This document shows positions 1 to 6,704 of a stretch of DNA of 9,498 nt, in pieces (within the stretch, counting starts at the first letter, position 1; every line of letters begins with the position of its first letter). This DNA comes from Propionibacterium sp. Its GTDB lineage: Bacteria > Actinomycetota > Actinomycetes > Propionibacteriales > Propionibacteriaceae. Where the stretch lies: positions 1-9,498 of the forward strand of contig JALHFX010000079.1 in NCBI GenBank assembly GCA_022837595.1, given 5' to 3'. The notes under the pieces are model-generated. The model did no database searches, had not been told where the DNA came from, and saw only the letters and a list, made by a program, of their open reading frames with translations. The translations under genes and the position numbers were made by a program.

Positions 1-1182
1 CCGAGTTACTGGCTTGCCGCGCTCGGCGCAGGTGGGCTCTCCGTCTCGTTCTTCATGTACCTGATGTGGCTGTTGCCGCATCCGGACTCGCCGATGCCGA
101 CCTGGGAACACCTGCAGAGCGCACTGGCGGGCGAAGTCGCGATACCGGTCGTCGTGCGCGTGATTGCATTCATCGCCACCGGCGCCGTGGTCCTGCTCGC
201 GCTGCTCCACTTCGCGCTGCTGTGGTGGAACATCCGCGCTCACCGCTCGGCCGCCGGCCAGCGCGATCTCGCATCGCTGCGCGCATCACCCGGCGAGGTG
301 CAACTGATGGCGGTACCCCTGACGCTGGCGATGACGGTCAACGTCGGTTTAGTGCTCGGAGCGCTGTTCGTGCCCAGCCTTTGGTCGGTGGTGGAATACC
401 TCTTCCCCTTCGCCCTGCTCGCCTTTGCCGCGATCGGCTGGCATGCGCTACAGATCTACGGCCGCTACCTGTCGCGCTTCCTCGTCGATGGCGGCTATCG
501 CGACAGCGAGCACAACCATCTGTCGCCCCTGCTAGCGGTGTTCACCTTCGCCATGCTCTCGGTCGGGTTCGCTGCGCCGGCAGCGATGTCCCATGTGAAA
601 CTGGTCTCCGCGCTGGCGGCGACGGTGTCCATTCTCTTCTTCGTCCTCGCCGTGATCGTGGCCGTGATCGTACTGGTGGGCGGCGCTGCCGCGATGATGA
701 CCCACGGCCTGCAGCCAAGAGCCACGCCGAGCATTTGGATGCTGGTGCCGATCCTCACCCTATTGGGCATCGAATGGGTCCGACTGCGCCACGGACTCGT
801 CCATCACTTCGCGTCTCCGCAGGACGGCGGCGAGCTGTTCTACATGCTCACCGCCCTCTTCATGCTCCAGATCGGCGTGATGCTCATCGGCTATCGCGTG
901 ATGCAGCTCAACGGCTATCTCCGCCTGCATCTGTCGGGTGAGGGGCGGGATCCGGTGAGCTTCGGCCTCATCTGCCCCGGCGTCGCCCTCTTCGTCATGG
1001 GCATGTTCTGGTGGCACCTGGCCTGGGTCGAAACCGGGCTCGTGGACAAGTACGGCGCCGCATACTGGGCCGGTATCGGTCTTCTTGCACTGATCCAGTT
1101 GGCGACACTGCTTGCCCTGCTGCGGCTGGCGTGGAAGCTGTTCATCGGGCGGGAGGCTCGCATTGCCAGCATAGACGAATGA
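1..1182 (+). CDS. Multi-pass inner-membrane protein, 5' end missing (possibly TsoY-like)
   Basis: The frame is open from base 1 and gives 393 residues before TGA at 1180-1182, so the start lies outside the window; the first Met in view (base 55) is inside a membrane segment. About nine or ten hydrophobic segments follow one another, for example residues 5-25, 47-75, 100-125, 135-150, 175-195, 203-235, 280-305, 320-340 and 355-380, with few charged residues between them. This suits a polytopic inner-membrane protein. The opening PSYWLAALGAGG, the PHPDSP segment and the later GLICPGVALF resemble, from memory, proteins annotated as the TsoY (seleno)protein family, whose function is not established; a ten-helix transporter of the TehA/dicarboxylate type is an alternative. 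No substrate can be inferred. The stop overlaps the ATG of a small downstream ORF as ATGA. That it is a membrane protein is certain; the family is a weak call. Confidence 0.85.
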   Translation, partial: PSYWLAALGAGGLSVSFFMYLMWLLPHPDSPMPTWEHLQSALAGEVAIPVVVRVIAFIATGAVVLLALLHFALLWWNIRAHRSAAGQRDLASLRASPGEVQLMAVPLTLAMTVNVGLVLGALFVPSLWSVVEYLFPFALLAFAAIGWHALQIYGRYLSRFLVDGGYRDSEHNHLSPLLAVFTFAMLSVGFAAPAAMSHVKLVSALAATVSILFFVLAVIVAVIVLVGGAAAMMTHGLQPRATPSIWMLVPILTLLGIEWVRLRHGLVHHFASPQDGGELFYMLTALFMLQIGVMLIGYRVMQLNGYLRLHLSGEGRDPVSFGLICPGVALFVMGMFWWHLAWVETGLVDKYGAAYWAGIGLLALIQLATLLALLRLAWKLFIGREARIASIDE

Positions 1183-1283
1183 AAGATTCGATTGAGCGCG
1201 CCTGCGGCGTCTATAGCGACCAGCATGTCATTGAGCTATCCAGCGGCTTCATCATCGACTCCGATGGTGAGGTTCGCCCATGA
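1179..1283 (+). CDS. Possible 34-aa ORF translationally coupled to the membrane-protein stop
   Basis: An ATG at 1179-1181 overlaps the TGA of the upstream membrane-protein gene in the ATGA arrangement typical of coupled genes. It opens a 34-residue frame beginning MKDSIERACGVYSDQHVIEL and ending with TGA at 1281-1283. The peptide is acidic and soluble-looking, with one Cys at residue 9, no signal peptide and no membrane segment. A second ATGA overlap at 1280-1283 opens an 18-codon frame, so the series could be chance. I recognise no family. It may be a real small partner of the membrane protein, the 5' remnant of a longer gene, or noise. Confidence 0.3.
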   Translation: MKDSIERACGVYSDQHVIELSSGFIIDSDGEVRP

Positions 1284-1535
1284 AAGTGATCCCCCTCCCT
1301 CCGGCCGGAAACTCGCCGCAACGGTCAGCGAGGTGAAAGCACTCCAGCATGTTCGCGCCACGGCCGGCAAGGAAGCGAAACTGGCCGGTTGGGAGCCCAG
1401 AAAGCCGACGCTCAAGCCAGATCTGGTCGGCCATTTATGGAAGGTGAGGACTCCCTCGATGGCGTGATACGTTGCGTGCCCCCTTCTACAGAACGACCCT
1501 TGCCGTAAAGCCCTGCGCCTGCAGGGCCGCGCTTG
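1284..1535. other. Spacer without a recognised gene
   Basis: Between the small ORF and the cytochrome gene's 3' end the reading frames on both strands are short, lack credible ribosome binding sites and resemble no family I know. The only structure I see is the hairpin at 1510-1527. Genes from both sides converge here, so mainly 3' untranslated sequence is expected. Confidence 0.5.
1510..1527 (-). terminator. GC-rich hairpin just after the cytochrome stop
   Basis: GCCCTGC at 1510-1516 and GCAGGGC at 1521-1527 form a perfect 7-bp stem with a 4-base loop, starting 8 bases beyond the cytochrome stop codon in its direction of transcription. No proper T tract follows on the minus strand (only CTTTAC), so a textbook intrinsic terminator is not supported. 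It may slow or end transcription between the two convergent units. Confidence 0.35.
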
Positions 1536-1907
1536 CTAGCGGACAGCCTGCGGCCCCGCTTCGAGTCGCTCGCTTGAAGCGTCCGGACGATGTGGCGCCA
1601 GAGATAAGATCTGCCGAGCAAGCACCAGGGCGTCCTCATCGCTGACGGCATTCGCGGGCATGGCAACCGGCCCCCATTCGCCAGCGCTACCGCGCTGGAT
1701 GCGGCCAGCAAGCAACTCTTGAGCACCCGGTTCCCCGGCACGACAGGCGGCGATGTCCCTATAGCCTGGCCCCACAATCATGGCGCCGAACCCATGGCAG
1801 TTCATGCAGTATTTCGCCCGTGCCAGTTCAGCCGACGCAACGGCAGACTGACCGGGCAGAAGCAGCGTCGCCACGATCGGTAATAAGAAAACCGATCGCC
1901 GACTCAA
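1536..1907 (-). CDS. Periplasmic monoheme cytochrome c, c551/c552 type
   Basis: The 123-residue product is a small class I c-type cytochrome, a soluble periplasmic electron carrier. Residues 1-26 form a signal peptide: MSRRS, a hydrophobic core (FLLPIVATLLL), then a likely cleavage after ASA. The heme-attachment motif CMNCH is at 34-38, with His38 as axial ligand. IVGPGYRDIAA (44-54) and WGPVAMPANAVSDEDA (78-93) match the Pseudomonas c551 pattern, with Met83 as the probable second ligand. The C-terminal helix is followed by a tail of about 20 residues absent from short c551 proteins. Cys55 is an extra cysteine outside the heme motif. I chose TTG at 1907 because GAGGAG sits 6 bases before it and the signal peptide starts there; an in-frame start at 1937 would add 10 non-signal-like residues. 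In relatives such proteins donate electrons to nitrite reductase or terminal oxidases; no partner gene is present here. Confidence 0.93.
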   Translation of the reverse strand: MSRRSVFLLPIVATLLLPGQSAVASAELARAKYCMNCHGFGAMIVGPGYRDIAACRAGEPGAQELLAGRIQRGSAGEWGPVAMPANAVSDEDALVLARQILSLAPHRPDASSERLEAGPQAVR

Positions 1908-1913
1908 GTGGCA

Positions 1914-1919
1914 CTCCTC
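1914..1919 (-). promoter_or_regulatory. Shine-Dalgarno that sets a TTG start for the cytochrome
   Basis: Read on the minus strand this is GAGGAG, followed by six bases (TGCCAC) and then TTG at 1907-1905. The spacing is ideal and no ATG or GTG is equally placed, so this site decides the start of the cytochrome gene. Confidence 0.75.
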
Positions 1920-1950
1920 TTCTGCATCGCGCAGCAAGGTCGCGCCTTCT

Positions 1951-1968
1951 TGATCACGGGCGTGATCA
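1951..1968. promoter_or_regulatory. 18-bp perfect palindrome in the divergent spacer, possible operator
   Basis: TGATCAC at 1951-1957 and GTGATCA at 1962-1968 are exact reverse complements separated by GGGC. The site lies 44-61 bases upstream of the cytochrome TTG and well upstream of the divergent thioesterase gene, a position suited to a dimeric regulator of the cytochrome. Half-sites are too far apart for an FNR/ANR box. A second, weaker inverted repeat (TCAGAC at 2007-2012, GTCTGA at 2020-2025) lies nearby. No regulator can be named. Confidence 0.35.
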
Positions 1969-2191
1969 TAGGTTTGCCACGCCCGGACCGCGCTTTCGTG
2001 AGCGTATCAGACACTCCACGTCTGACAGCAAAGGGAGAGAAGCGGTGTGGCGTCGGTGGCGGTCGCCATATACGACCGCCGAGATGCATCATTGGCGGAA
2101 TTTGCACGCAGCTTGTCCGCGCCCGCAATCCGCGGCGAGGCGAGTTCCGCATAGCATCGAGGCACCACAGACGTCTCGAGAGGACAACAAC

Positions 2192-2665
2192 ATGAAGGCA
2201 TTCCAGGACTACTACCCCGAGAACCTTGCCCACTGTTACGGCTGCGGCCGCAACAATGAGCACGGGCACCAGATCAAGACCCTCTGGGATGGCGACGAAA
2301 CGGTGACCCGTTATCAGCCGAAGCCGGAGCACACCGCAATTCCCGGTTTCGTCTATGGCGGCCTGCTCGCCTCGCTCATTGATTGCCACGGCACGGGTAC
2401 GGCCGCGGCAGCCATGTATCGCGCCGAAAACAGGGCGATGGATAGCCAGCCCCCGTTCCGCTTCGTGACCGGGTCACTGCACGTAAGCTATCTCAAGCCC
2501 ACCCCGCTTGGCCCGGAACTCGAGATCCGGGGTCAGGTGAAGGAGATAAAGGGCCGCAAGGTCGTGGTCGAAGCGACCGTCTTCGCCGATGGCATCGCCA
2601 CGGCCAAGGGCGAGATTGTCGCGTTGCAGATGCCTGACACCTTCACCAGTGCCGCGGCGAACTGA
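2192..2665 (+). CDS. PaaI-type hotdog-fold thioesterase
   Basis: The 157-residue protein fits a single-domain hotdog acyl-CoA thioesterase of the PaaI/DUF4442 kind, cytosolic and probably a dimer or tetramer. Residues 14-30 (HCYGCGRNNEHGHQIKT) carry the CxGCG..N..G element common to this branch. Residues 50-70 (IPGFVYGGLLASLIDCHGTGT) are the hotdog helix segment, with the GG pair and Asp64-Cys65-His66 near the expected active site. SLHVSYLKPTPLG (95-107) and the strand through KGRKVVVEATVF (120-131) complete the fold. The start is ATG at 2192, preceded by AGAGGA about 8 bases upstream; the frame stays open further upstream but that extension is low-complexity and not family-like. The acyl substrate cannot be read from the sequence. 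It is divergent from the cytochrome and convergent with the Rnk-like gene, so it probably forms its own unit. Confidence 0.9.
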   Translation: MKAFQDYYPENLAHCYGCGRNNEHGHQIKTLWDGDETVTRYQPKPEHTAIPGFVYGGLLASLIDCHGTGTAAAAMYRAENRAMDSQPPFRFVTGSLHVSYLKPTPLGPELEIRGQVKEIKGRKVVVEATVFADGIATAKGEIVALQMPDTFTSAAAN

Positions 2666-2693
2666 GTGACTGCGTAAAGAGACCATCCCACAA

Positions 2694-3248
2694 TCACATC
2701 GTCGTCACGGCTCGCGTTTCCGCACCTTCTTCCTGCCTGGATTGCCCTCCTGCAGTCGGGTCTTGCTTCACTTGCCAGAGACAGCTTGCGGAGGGCGTTT
2801 CACCTTCACCATGGCGTTCATGCTGCCTGCGCACAAAAATGAGCCCGCCAATACGGCCCAAACGCGAAATTACCCCGCACTTTGTTTCGCGAGAGGTCAT
2901 GCGCCAGTCGAAGGCATCGCCCACCTTGTAGCCCAGGATCGCGGTACCAATGTCGGAGCAAACCGACAATTTCCCGGCGCTGTCATCCGCGTCCTCCGGG
3001 TAGTCCAGCGCCACTTCCATTTCCTCGTCGTCCAGTTGCAGCAAAGTCCTTGAGTTCATCGTGACGACATTCTGCGGCACTTGACGCGGCTCGACGACGA
3101 TGGCCCGCTCGAGTTCGAAAACTGCCGAGGGATGCTCGGATGCGAGCAGACTCGTGAGCCGTTCCTTGTCGAATTCGGTGATGTGGATGTCAGCGACGTG
3201 ATTCGAGGCGCCTTCTCGCAAGAGCCGGAGATAACGCTCGGCGCTCAT
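2694..3248 (-). CDS. Rnk/GreA-GreB-family RNA-polymerase-binding protein with atypical ends
   Basis: Counting from the ATG at 3248, residues 21-120 match Rnk, the nucleoside diphosphate kinase regulator related to GreA/GreB. Visible landmarks are ADIHITEFDKERL, LERAIVVEPRQVPQNVVTMN, LDYPEDADDSAGKLSV and IGTAILGYKVGDAFDW. Family proteins bind the RNA polymerase secondary channel through the C-terminal FKBP-like domain, which is the part preserved best here. The product (184 aa) is longer than the usual 130-140. The first 18 residues precede the normal family start, and after DWRMTSRETK (117-126) the expected last strand (a YQPEA-type ending) is replaced by about 60 unrelated residues rich in Arg, Gly and Gln. 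A TTG at 3257 is an alternative start; neither has a strong ribosome binding site. A truncated IS5-family gene ends about 30 bases upstream. It may be a damaged gene rather than a functional one. Confidence 0.65.
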   Translation of the reverse strand: MSAERYLRLLREGASNHVADIHITEFDKERLTSLLASEHPSAVFELERAIVVEPRQVPQNVVTMNSRTLLQLDDEEMEVALDYPEDADDSAGKLSVCSDIGTAILGYKVGDAFDWRMTSRETKCGVISRLGRIGGLIFVRRQHERHGEGETPSASCLWQVKQDPTAGGQSRQEEGAETRAVTTM

Positions 3249-3279
3249 GGCGAACAACTTCAGGGTAGAAACCTGGTGT

Positions 3280-3747
3280 CGCCTTCATCTGCACAGACGC
3301 ATCGATCCTCGCCCGCAGCAATTCCTCCACCCCCGCTTCGCCGATCGCCTTGCGAAAGCGTCCGATCTGCGTGGCGTCGCACGGCAGCGCCGGCGTGTAG
3401 TAGTCCATGCCGCTGAAATACTGCCAGACCACGTTCTCCGACCAGCGAATGACCAACTCCTCGTCGCTCAAGTTGAAGGCGTGCTTGAGGTAGAGCCGCG
3501 CAGCCATGAGCAGGATCGGCAATCGAGGCCGTCCCGGGTTACTCACACCCGCGCCCACGAGCTCCACGCGCGGGCCAAACAGATCGACGTCTTCCGTGCG
3601 AGAGCCGGTCCGCACCTCGCGCGCGAACGACGGGGCCAAGGCCGCCCCGATCTGCGCCCATGGCATGCGTTGCGCAAGCACTGCTAGCTGGTGACGCAAA
3701 TCGATCATCTGGTCGAGGCGAGCACGGAAAAAATCGTCGGTGGCTAT
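3280..3747 (-). pseudogene. IS5-family transposase, 5' fragment
   Basis: Read leftward from 3747 the frame encodes the N-terminal half of an IS5-family transposase. Landmarks are TDDFFRARLDQMIDLRH, LAVLAQRMPW, the DVDLFGPRVELVGAGVSNPGR stretch, LYLKHAFNLSDEELVIRW and WQYFSGMDYYTPALPCDATQ, ending in FRKAIGEAGVEELL and a few more residues to about 3280. Family members run to roughly 300 residues or more; the DDE-bearing part expected after this point (beginning with a VIVDTT-type strand) is absent, and the frame continues into unrelated sequence until a stop at 3190. The probable original start is now ATA at 3745-3747, while the first ATG in frame is at 3708. The gene is therefore broken and cannot supply a transposase. 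The element's outer end may be near 3790-3805, but I could not pair it with an inverted repeat. Confidence 0.85.
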
Positions 3748-4007
3748 GGCCGTGCGGAGTGAAATCTCTCAGGTTTCAGTGGGTTGTATTTTACTTTCTC
3801 GGGGAACCCAACGGGTCGGGATCGGCGAAAAGCCTATCGTGGAGCGCGCTGTTGCGTTTTGCAGGGCCGACGACTTATCTTCCCGATTTCAGAAAGTCTC
3901 TACTCGCGGCCAAGCAGCCACCCCACCGAGGCCTGTCCAAAGATCGCCCACTCAGCACACGCAACCGCTCGATAGCCTCACATCGCTGGCGAGGACCGGT
4001 AAAGGGG
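3748..4007. other. IS debris without a gene
   Basis: This 260-bp stretch joins the IS5-family fragment to the ISAs1-family fragment. It presumably holds the IS5-type terminal region (about 3748-3805) and unrecognised sequence. Frames are open over moderate lengths but give low-information, Arg- and Pro-rich peptides with no family resemblance. I see no promoter, RNA gene or convincing terminal inverted repeat. Confidence 0.45.
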
Positions 4008-4154
4008 TATGGCATCCCGTAGCGCGAGACTTTCAGCAGGGTCCTCCACATTCTCGATCCACGCACCTTCGAGGACGCCTTCCGGCGCTGGGTGGGCGGC
4101 ATCGTTCGAGCGGTAGGAAGCGACATGCTCATCGTCGATGGCAAGACCGTCCGC
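4008..4154 (+). pseudogene. ISAs1-family transposase, internal fragment with nonsense codon
   Basis: The frame reads YGIP, a TAG stop at 4020-4022, then RETFSRVLHILDPRTFEDAF, RRWVGGIV, and LIVDGKTVR before leaving the family at about 4154. This is the GIPS.DTF.RVF / F..W / DGKTVR pattern of ISAs1 (H-repeat) transposases. The TAG stands where the family has Ser (TCG to TAG), so even this fragment is interrupted. DGKTVR carries the first catalytic Asp; everything after it is missing, and the frame closes at TAA in 4179-4184 after ten unrelated residues. It is a remnant with no expected activity. It matters because its broken end lies only 26 bp from the stop of the tniQ gene on the other strand. 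Confidence 0.8.
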
Positions 4155-4180
4155 AACTTGAGATCATTGCGCAAAGGAAT

Positions 4181-5710
4181 CTAACGCATAATTTTCGCCA
4201 CACGGTCTAAGTGCCAACGGAAATGCTCTGCCGGCCCCTCGCTCATATAGTTAAGATTCCGACGATCCGCCTGAGCACGAGCATCACTGAAGAATGTCAA
4301 GGGAAATCGCTTGCTGTCATTTCCAGAGATCGCCCAATGAGAACCTGCTCCGTCTGAGAAATCCAAACGTTCCCAATTGACCTTCCCGGTAGTGCGGGCA
4401 ATCACGGCATCGTCGAGACATTGATAGAATCGCGCAAACAGACTTACGGCGAACGCATGTTGCATTACCCAATGCGCTCCCTCGTCAGACCAGTTATAGC
4501 GTATGATTGATACCGACGCTTGATTCCACGCCACAAGTCCATTTGGACGACGCTTCGGCTCACGGAAAAGATCCGAAGGCGCCGCCAATCCCTCCCAGTA
4601 CATTCGCCAGCGAATAAACGCAATTGCCTGTGAGCAGAAGTCTGCTGTGGTCTCTCCATTGAGATCCCACCATAGGGTGCGACACGCTGAATCGACGCAG
4701 CGACGATGCCAACGGAGCACCTTTCTCCACAAGTGACGCCGCACCGCTCGGTATACGACTTCCAATTGATCCAGCCTCGTCGTCCATTGCAGCGGATCCG
4801 CTCTGGGCGGAGCCTTCACCCACCTACGCCTACGCCTGATTTCATTTTTCACATCGATCAAGGTAACCGGTATCCCGCGCGTTACCGCATTGATTCCTTC
4901 AAGCGCTAAGGGGATTTGCGACGAATGATCAATTTTGAGATGATCCATGACCGCGGCGACGAAGCCCGTATAGTCTAGATGAGACTTCAATACATCGACC
5001 CGACCAACGGCGAACCTCGAGCATCCGCTCACTCGCGATTCTCGATCGAATTCGTATGCAAGGGTCACCACCCTATCTTCTTCCGTCAGAATCCTATTGA
5101 TGTCCTCGATACGGTTTCTCTGATCATCCGAGAGTTGTATGCTTCGCTCTGCCTGTCGTTTGATTGCCCCAGCTAATTCGTATCCACATTTTGGGCATGC
5201 GAAGGGACTACGAAAGACATCGCGGCTCAGCCGATATGGGATCTGACTCTTGCATTTAGGGCATCCGCGAGTCAAGGAAACGCCATGAACTGGACAGGCC
5301 CCTATGTAATCGAGCTGATGAAACGGAATATGCAATCCATGGCACATGCACCGTTCGCACCACTTTAGGTCAGTGAGCGCCTTGGCCTGGGCATTTGGAA
5401 ATCGCTCAAGAACAAAACCGCCGAGCACTGCCTTCTCGGAAGACCGGAACTCTTGTGCAATCCGACGCACATCAAACGGTCCGACAACTCGCAAATCGAT
5501 GTATGGATCCATTTGAGTCGCCTTCTTAACCCCAAGATCATTTCTTATGAAGAGGTCTACTAGCTCTTTGACGCCGATGGCATTAAGAACAGCGAACTTC
5601 GACAGCATTCCATAAATTGAGTCGAGTTCAGTTGACCACGTATCGCGCCAACACCACGATACCTCTGGGAGCATCGGTTCATCAAGAACGATTCTCGCAA
5701 ACGGCCTCAT
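4181..5710 (-). CDS. tniQ: TnsD/TniQ-family target-selection protein
   Basis: The 509-residue protein is the size of Tn7 TnsD and has the TniQ layout. In this family the protein recognises the target site and hands it to the TnsC-like ATPase. The N-terminal segment (about 26-58) is the TniQ-type helical start. Residues 118-175 form a dense zinc-binding region: CERCMCHGLH (118-127), His131, ACPVHG (138-143), CPKC (150-153) and ACPKCG (171-176), giving Cys118/121, Cys139/His142, Cys150/153 and Cys172/175 as likely ligands. The remaining 330 residues have no motif I can name, but include Trp-, Arg- and Tyr-rich helices (for example 309-375) suited to DNA contact. The start ATG at 5710 overlaps the tnsC TGA as ATGA; the ribosome binding site (GAAGA) is weak, so translation is probably coupled. 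The full length implies fixed-site targeting, but the site itself cannot be read here. Confidence 0.88.
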   Translation of the reverse strand: MRPFARIVLDEPMLPEVSWCWRDTWSTELDSIYGMLSKFAVLNAIGVKELVDLFIRNDLGVKKATQMDPYIDLRVVGPFDVRRIAQEFRSSEKAVLGGFVLERFPNAQAKALTDLKWCERCMCHGLHIPFHQLDYIGACPVHGVSLTRGCPKCKSQIPYRLSRDVFRSPFACPKCGYELAGAIKRQAERSIQLSDDQRNRIEDINRILTEEDRVVTLAYEFDRESRVSGCSRFAVGRVDVLKSHLDYTGFVAAVMDHLKIDHSSQIPLALEGINAVTRGIPVTLIDVKNEIRRRRRWVKAPPRADPLQWTTRLDQLEVVYRAVRRHLWRKVLRWHRRCVDSACRTLWWDLNGETTADFCSQAIAFIRWRMYWEGLAAPSDLFREPKRRPNGLVAWNQASVSIIRYNWSDEGAHWVMQHAFAVSLFARFYQCLDDAVIARTTGKVNWERLDFSDGAGSHWAISGNDSKRFPLTFFSDARAQADRRNLNYMSEGPAEHFRWHLDRVAKIMR

Positions 5711-6693
5711 ATTTCTTCGTAAAAACCGTCGCCCATAACAAGCTTAAGCTCTTCTTGGGCCGAAACGTAATTAGACTCTTCGACACAGTTATCCCAAATC
5801 GCTCTTGAGAATCTGAAGTCTGCAGCATCAGATGCGGCGTACTCTATGAATGCGATTTCCACGGTACGCGCTAGATACTGCATCGGTATTTCTAGGCAAA
5901 AATCAAACCGCGCTTCCGAATGGGCTGCGTCAAAGGCGTCCCATAGCGCCTCAGTCTGATCGACGAGCCGCAAACCGTCCGAAAATGCATAGGGGAAAAA
6001 GAACCGCGTATATGTCCAATCTGAAGAGAACGGATAGCAAGCTTCATCATAGCCGGCCAAGCAGGTCGCCAAGTCATCTGGGCTCTGAATGCCGCGGAAC
6101 GGCATCTCGTCTATCATGAACCGAGCAACAATCTGCGTCTGACGCGCTTCTCGAAATGCGTTCTTTTGATTAATGAGCTGAGGTTGCCCGACGAGGAGTG
6201 TGATCATCCGAATTCCGGCGCGCTCCAATTCATCGTGAACATCACGAAGCCACTCGTATTCAATGATATCCAAGCGCTGAGCTTCGTCTGCGAATGCAAT
6301 GACGAGGTTATAACGCGACCGTTCGACGAGCTCTGAAACCCGCTCGACAAGCCGACTGCGCTTGCGAGCAATAGATCCGGACTCAGCTGCCGGATGTCCA
6401 ACCGCACGTAAAAGTGTCGCGAAGAACATGTCCTCGGAATGACTCTTGCTCTTTCTACATCCGAAGCTAAAAGTAACGATACCAGGCATGTCCATTTTCA
6501 GAACACGAAGGATATATCTTATGCTGTACGTCTTTCCAAACCTCGGGTGTGCATAGATGATGGCCCCAGGAGTGCGCAGGCGAATTATTTTCTTGACGCG
6601 TTGATAAAGCTCCTCGATGGATGGCGTCGGAAGAATATACTTCTGCTCGACCAATGGATGCCGGTCAAACGGTATAGGACGAACGTAGGACAC
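5707..6693 (-). CDS. tnsC: TnsC/TniB-like AAA+ ATPase, transposition regulator
   Basis: This 328-residue AAA+ protein links the target selector to the transposase; in the family it assembles on DNA with ATP and provides target immunity. The Walker A motif is AHPRFGKT (48-55), with the PRxGKT form common in TnsC/TniB proteins and Ala in place of the usual first Gly. The Walker B strand is VIAFADEAQ (131-139), with Asp136 and Glu137. A sensor-1-like LLVGQPQL follows at 167-174. The C-terminal 120 residues are not assignable. The start is GTG at 6693, chosen because AGGAGG lies 5 bases before it and the homology begins immediately. It ends in an ATGA overlap with tniQ. ATP binding and hydrolysis residues are intact, so it is likely functional. 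Confidence 0.92.
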   Translation of the reverse strand: MSYVRPIPFDRHPLVEQKYILPTPSIEELYQRVKKIIRLRTPGAIIYAHPRFGKTYSIRYILRVLKMDMPGIVTFSFGCRKSKSHSEDMFFATLLRAVGHPAAESGSIARKRSRLVERVSELVERSRYNLVIAFADEAQRLDIIEYEWLRDVHDELERAGIRMITLLVGQPQLINQKNAFREARQTQIVARFMIDEMPFRGIQSPDDLATCLAGYDEACYPFSSDWTYTRFFFPYAFSDGLRLVDQTEALWDAFDAAHSEARFDFCLEIPMQYLARTVEIAFIEYAASDAADFRFSRAIWDNCVEESNYVSAQEELKLVMGDGFYEEI

Positions 6694-6698
6694 CGGCG

Positions 6699-6704
6699 CC
6701 TCCT
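6699..6704 (-). promoter_or_regulatory. Shine-Dalgarno of tnsC overlapping the tnsB stop
   Basis: On the minus strand the sequence TAGGAGG contains both the tnsB stop (TAG, 6705-6703) and a perfect AGGAGG, followed by five bases and the GTG start of tnsC. This is the strongest ribosome binding site in the operon. It suggests that TnsC, needed in multiple copies per complex, is made at a higher rate than its neighbours. Confidence 0.8.

Noticed and set aside
66..941. Long second plus-strand frame across the membrane-protein gene
   Set aside because: It is Arg- and Ala-rich shadow coding in GC-rich DNA; the hydrophobic frame is the real one.
1180..1467. TGA at 1180 as a selenocysteine codon with read-through to 1467
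   Set aside because: The possible family includes selenoproteins, but the downstream frame is low-information, no SECIS-like hairpin is evident directly after the TGA, and the protein already ends normally.
1950..1970. FNR/ANR box upstream of the cytochrome
   Set aside because: TTGAT and ATCA half-sites are separated by 10 bases instead of 4, so it is not an FNR-type site.
1820..2191. Upstream in-frame extension of the thioesterase
   Set aside because: The extra 124 residues are Arg/Pro-rich and unlike the family, while ATG 2192 has a good ribosome binding site and begins exactly at the family N-terminus.
3247..3687. Long plus-strand frame opposite the IS5-family transposase
   Set aside because: It is a mirror of the clearly recognisable minus-strand transposase frame and has Arg/His-rich, featureless translation.
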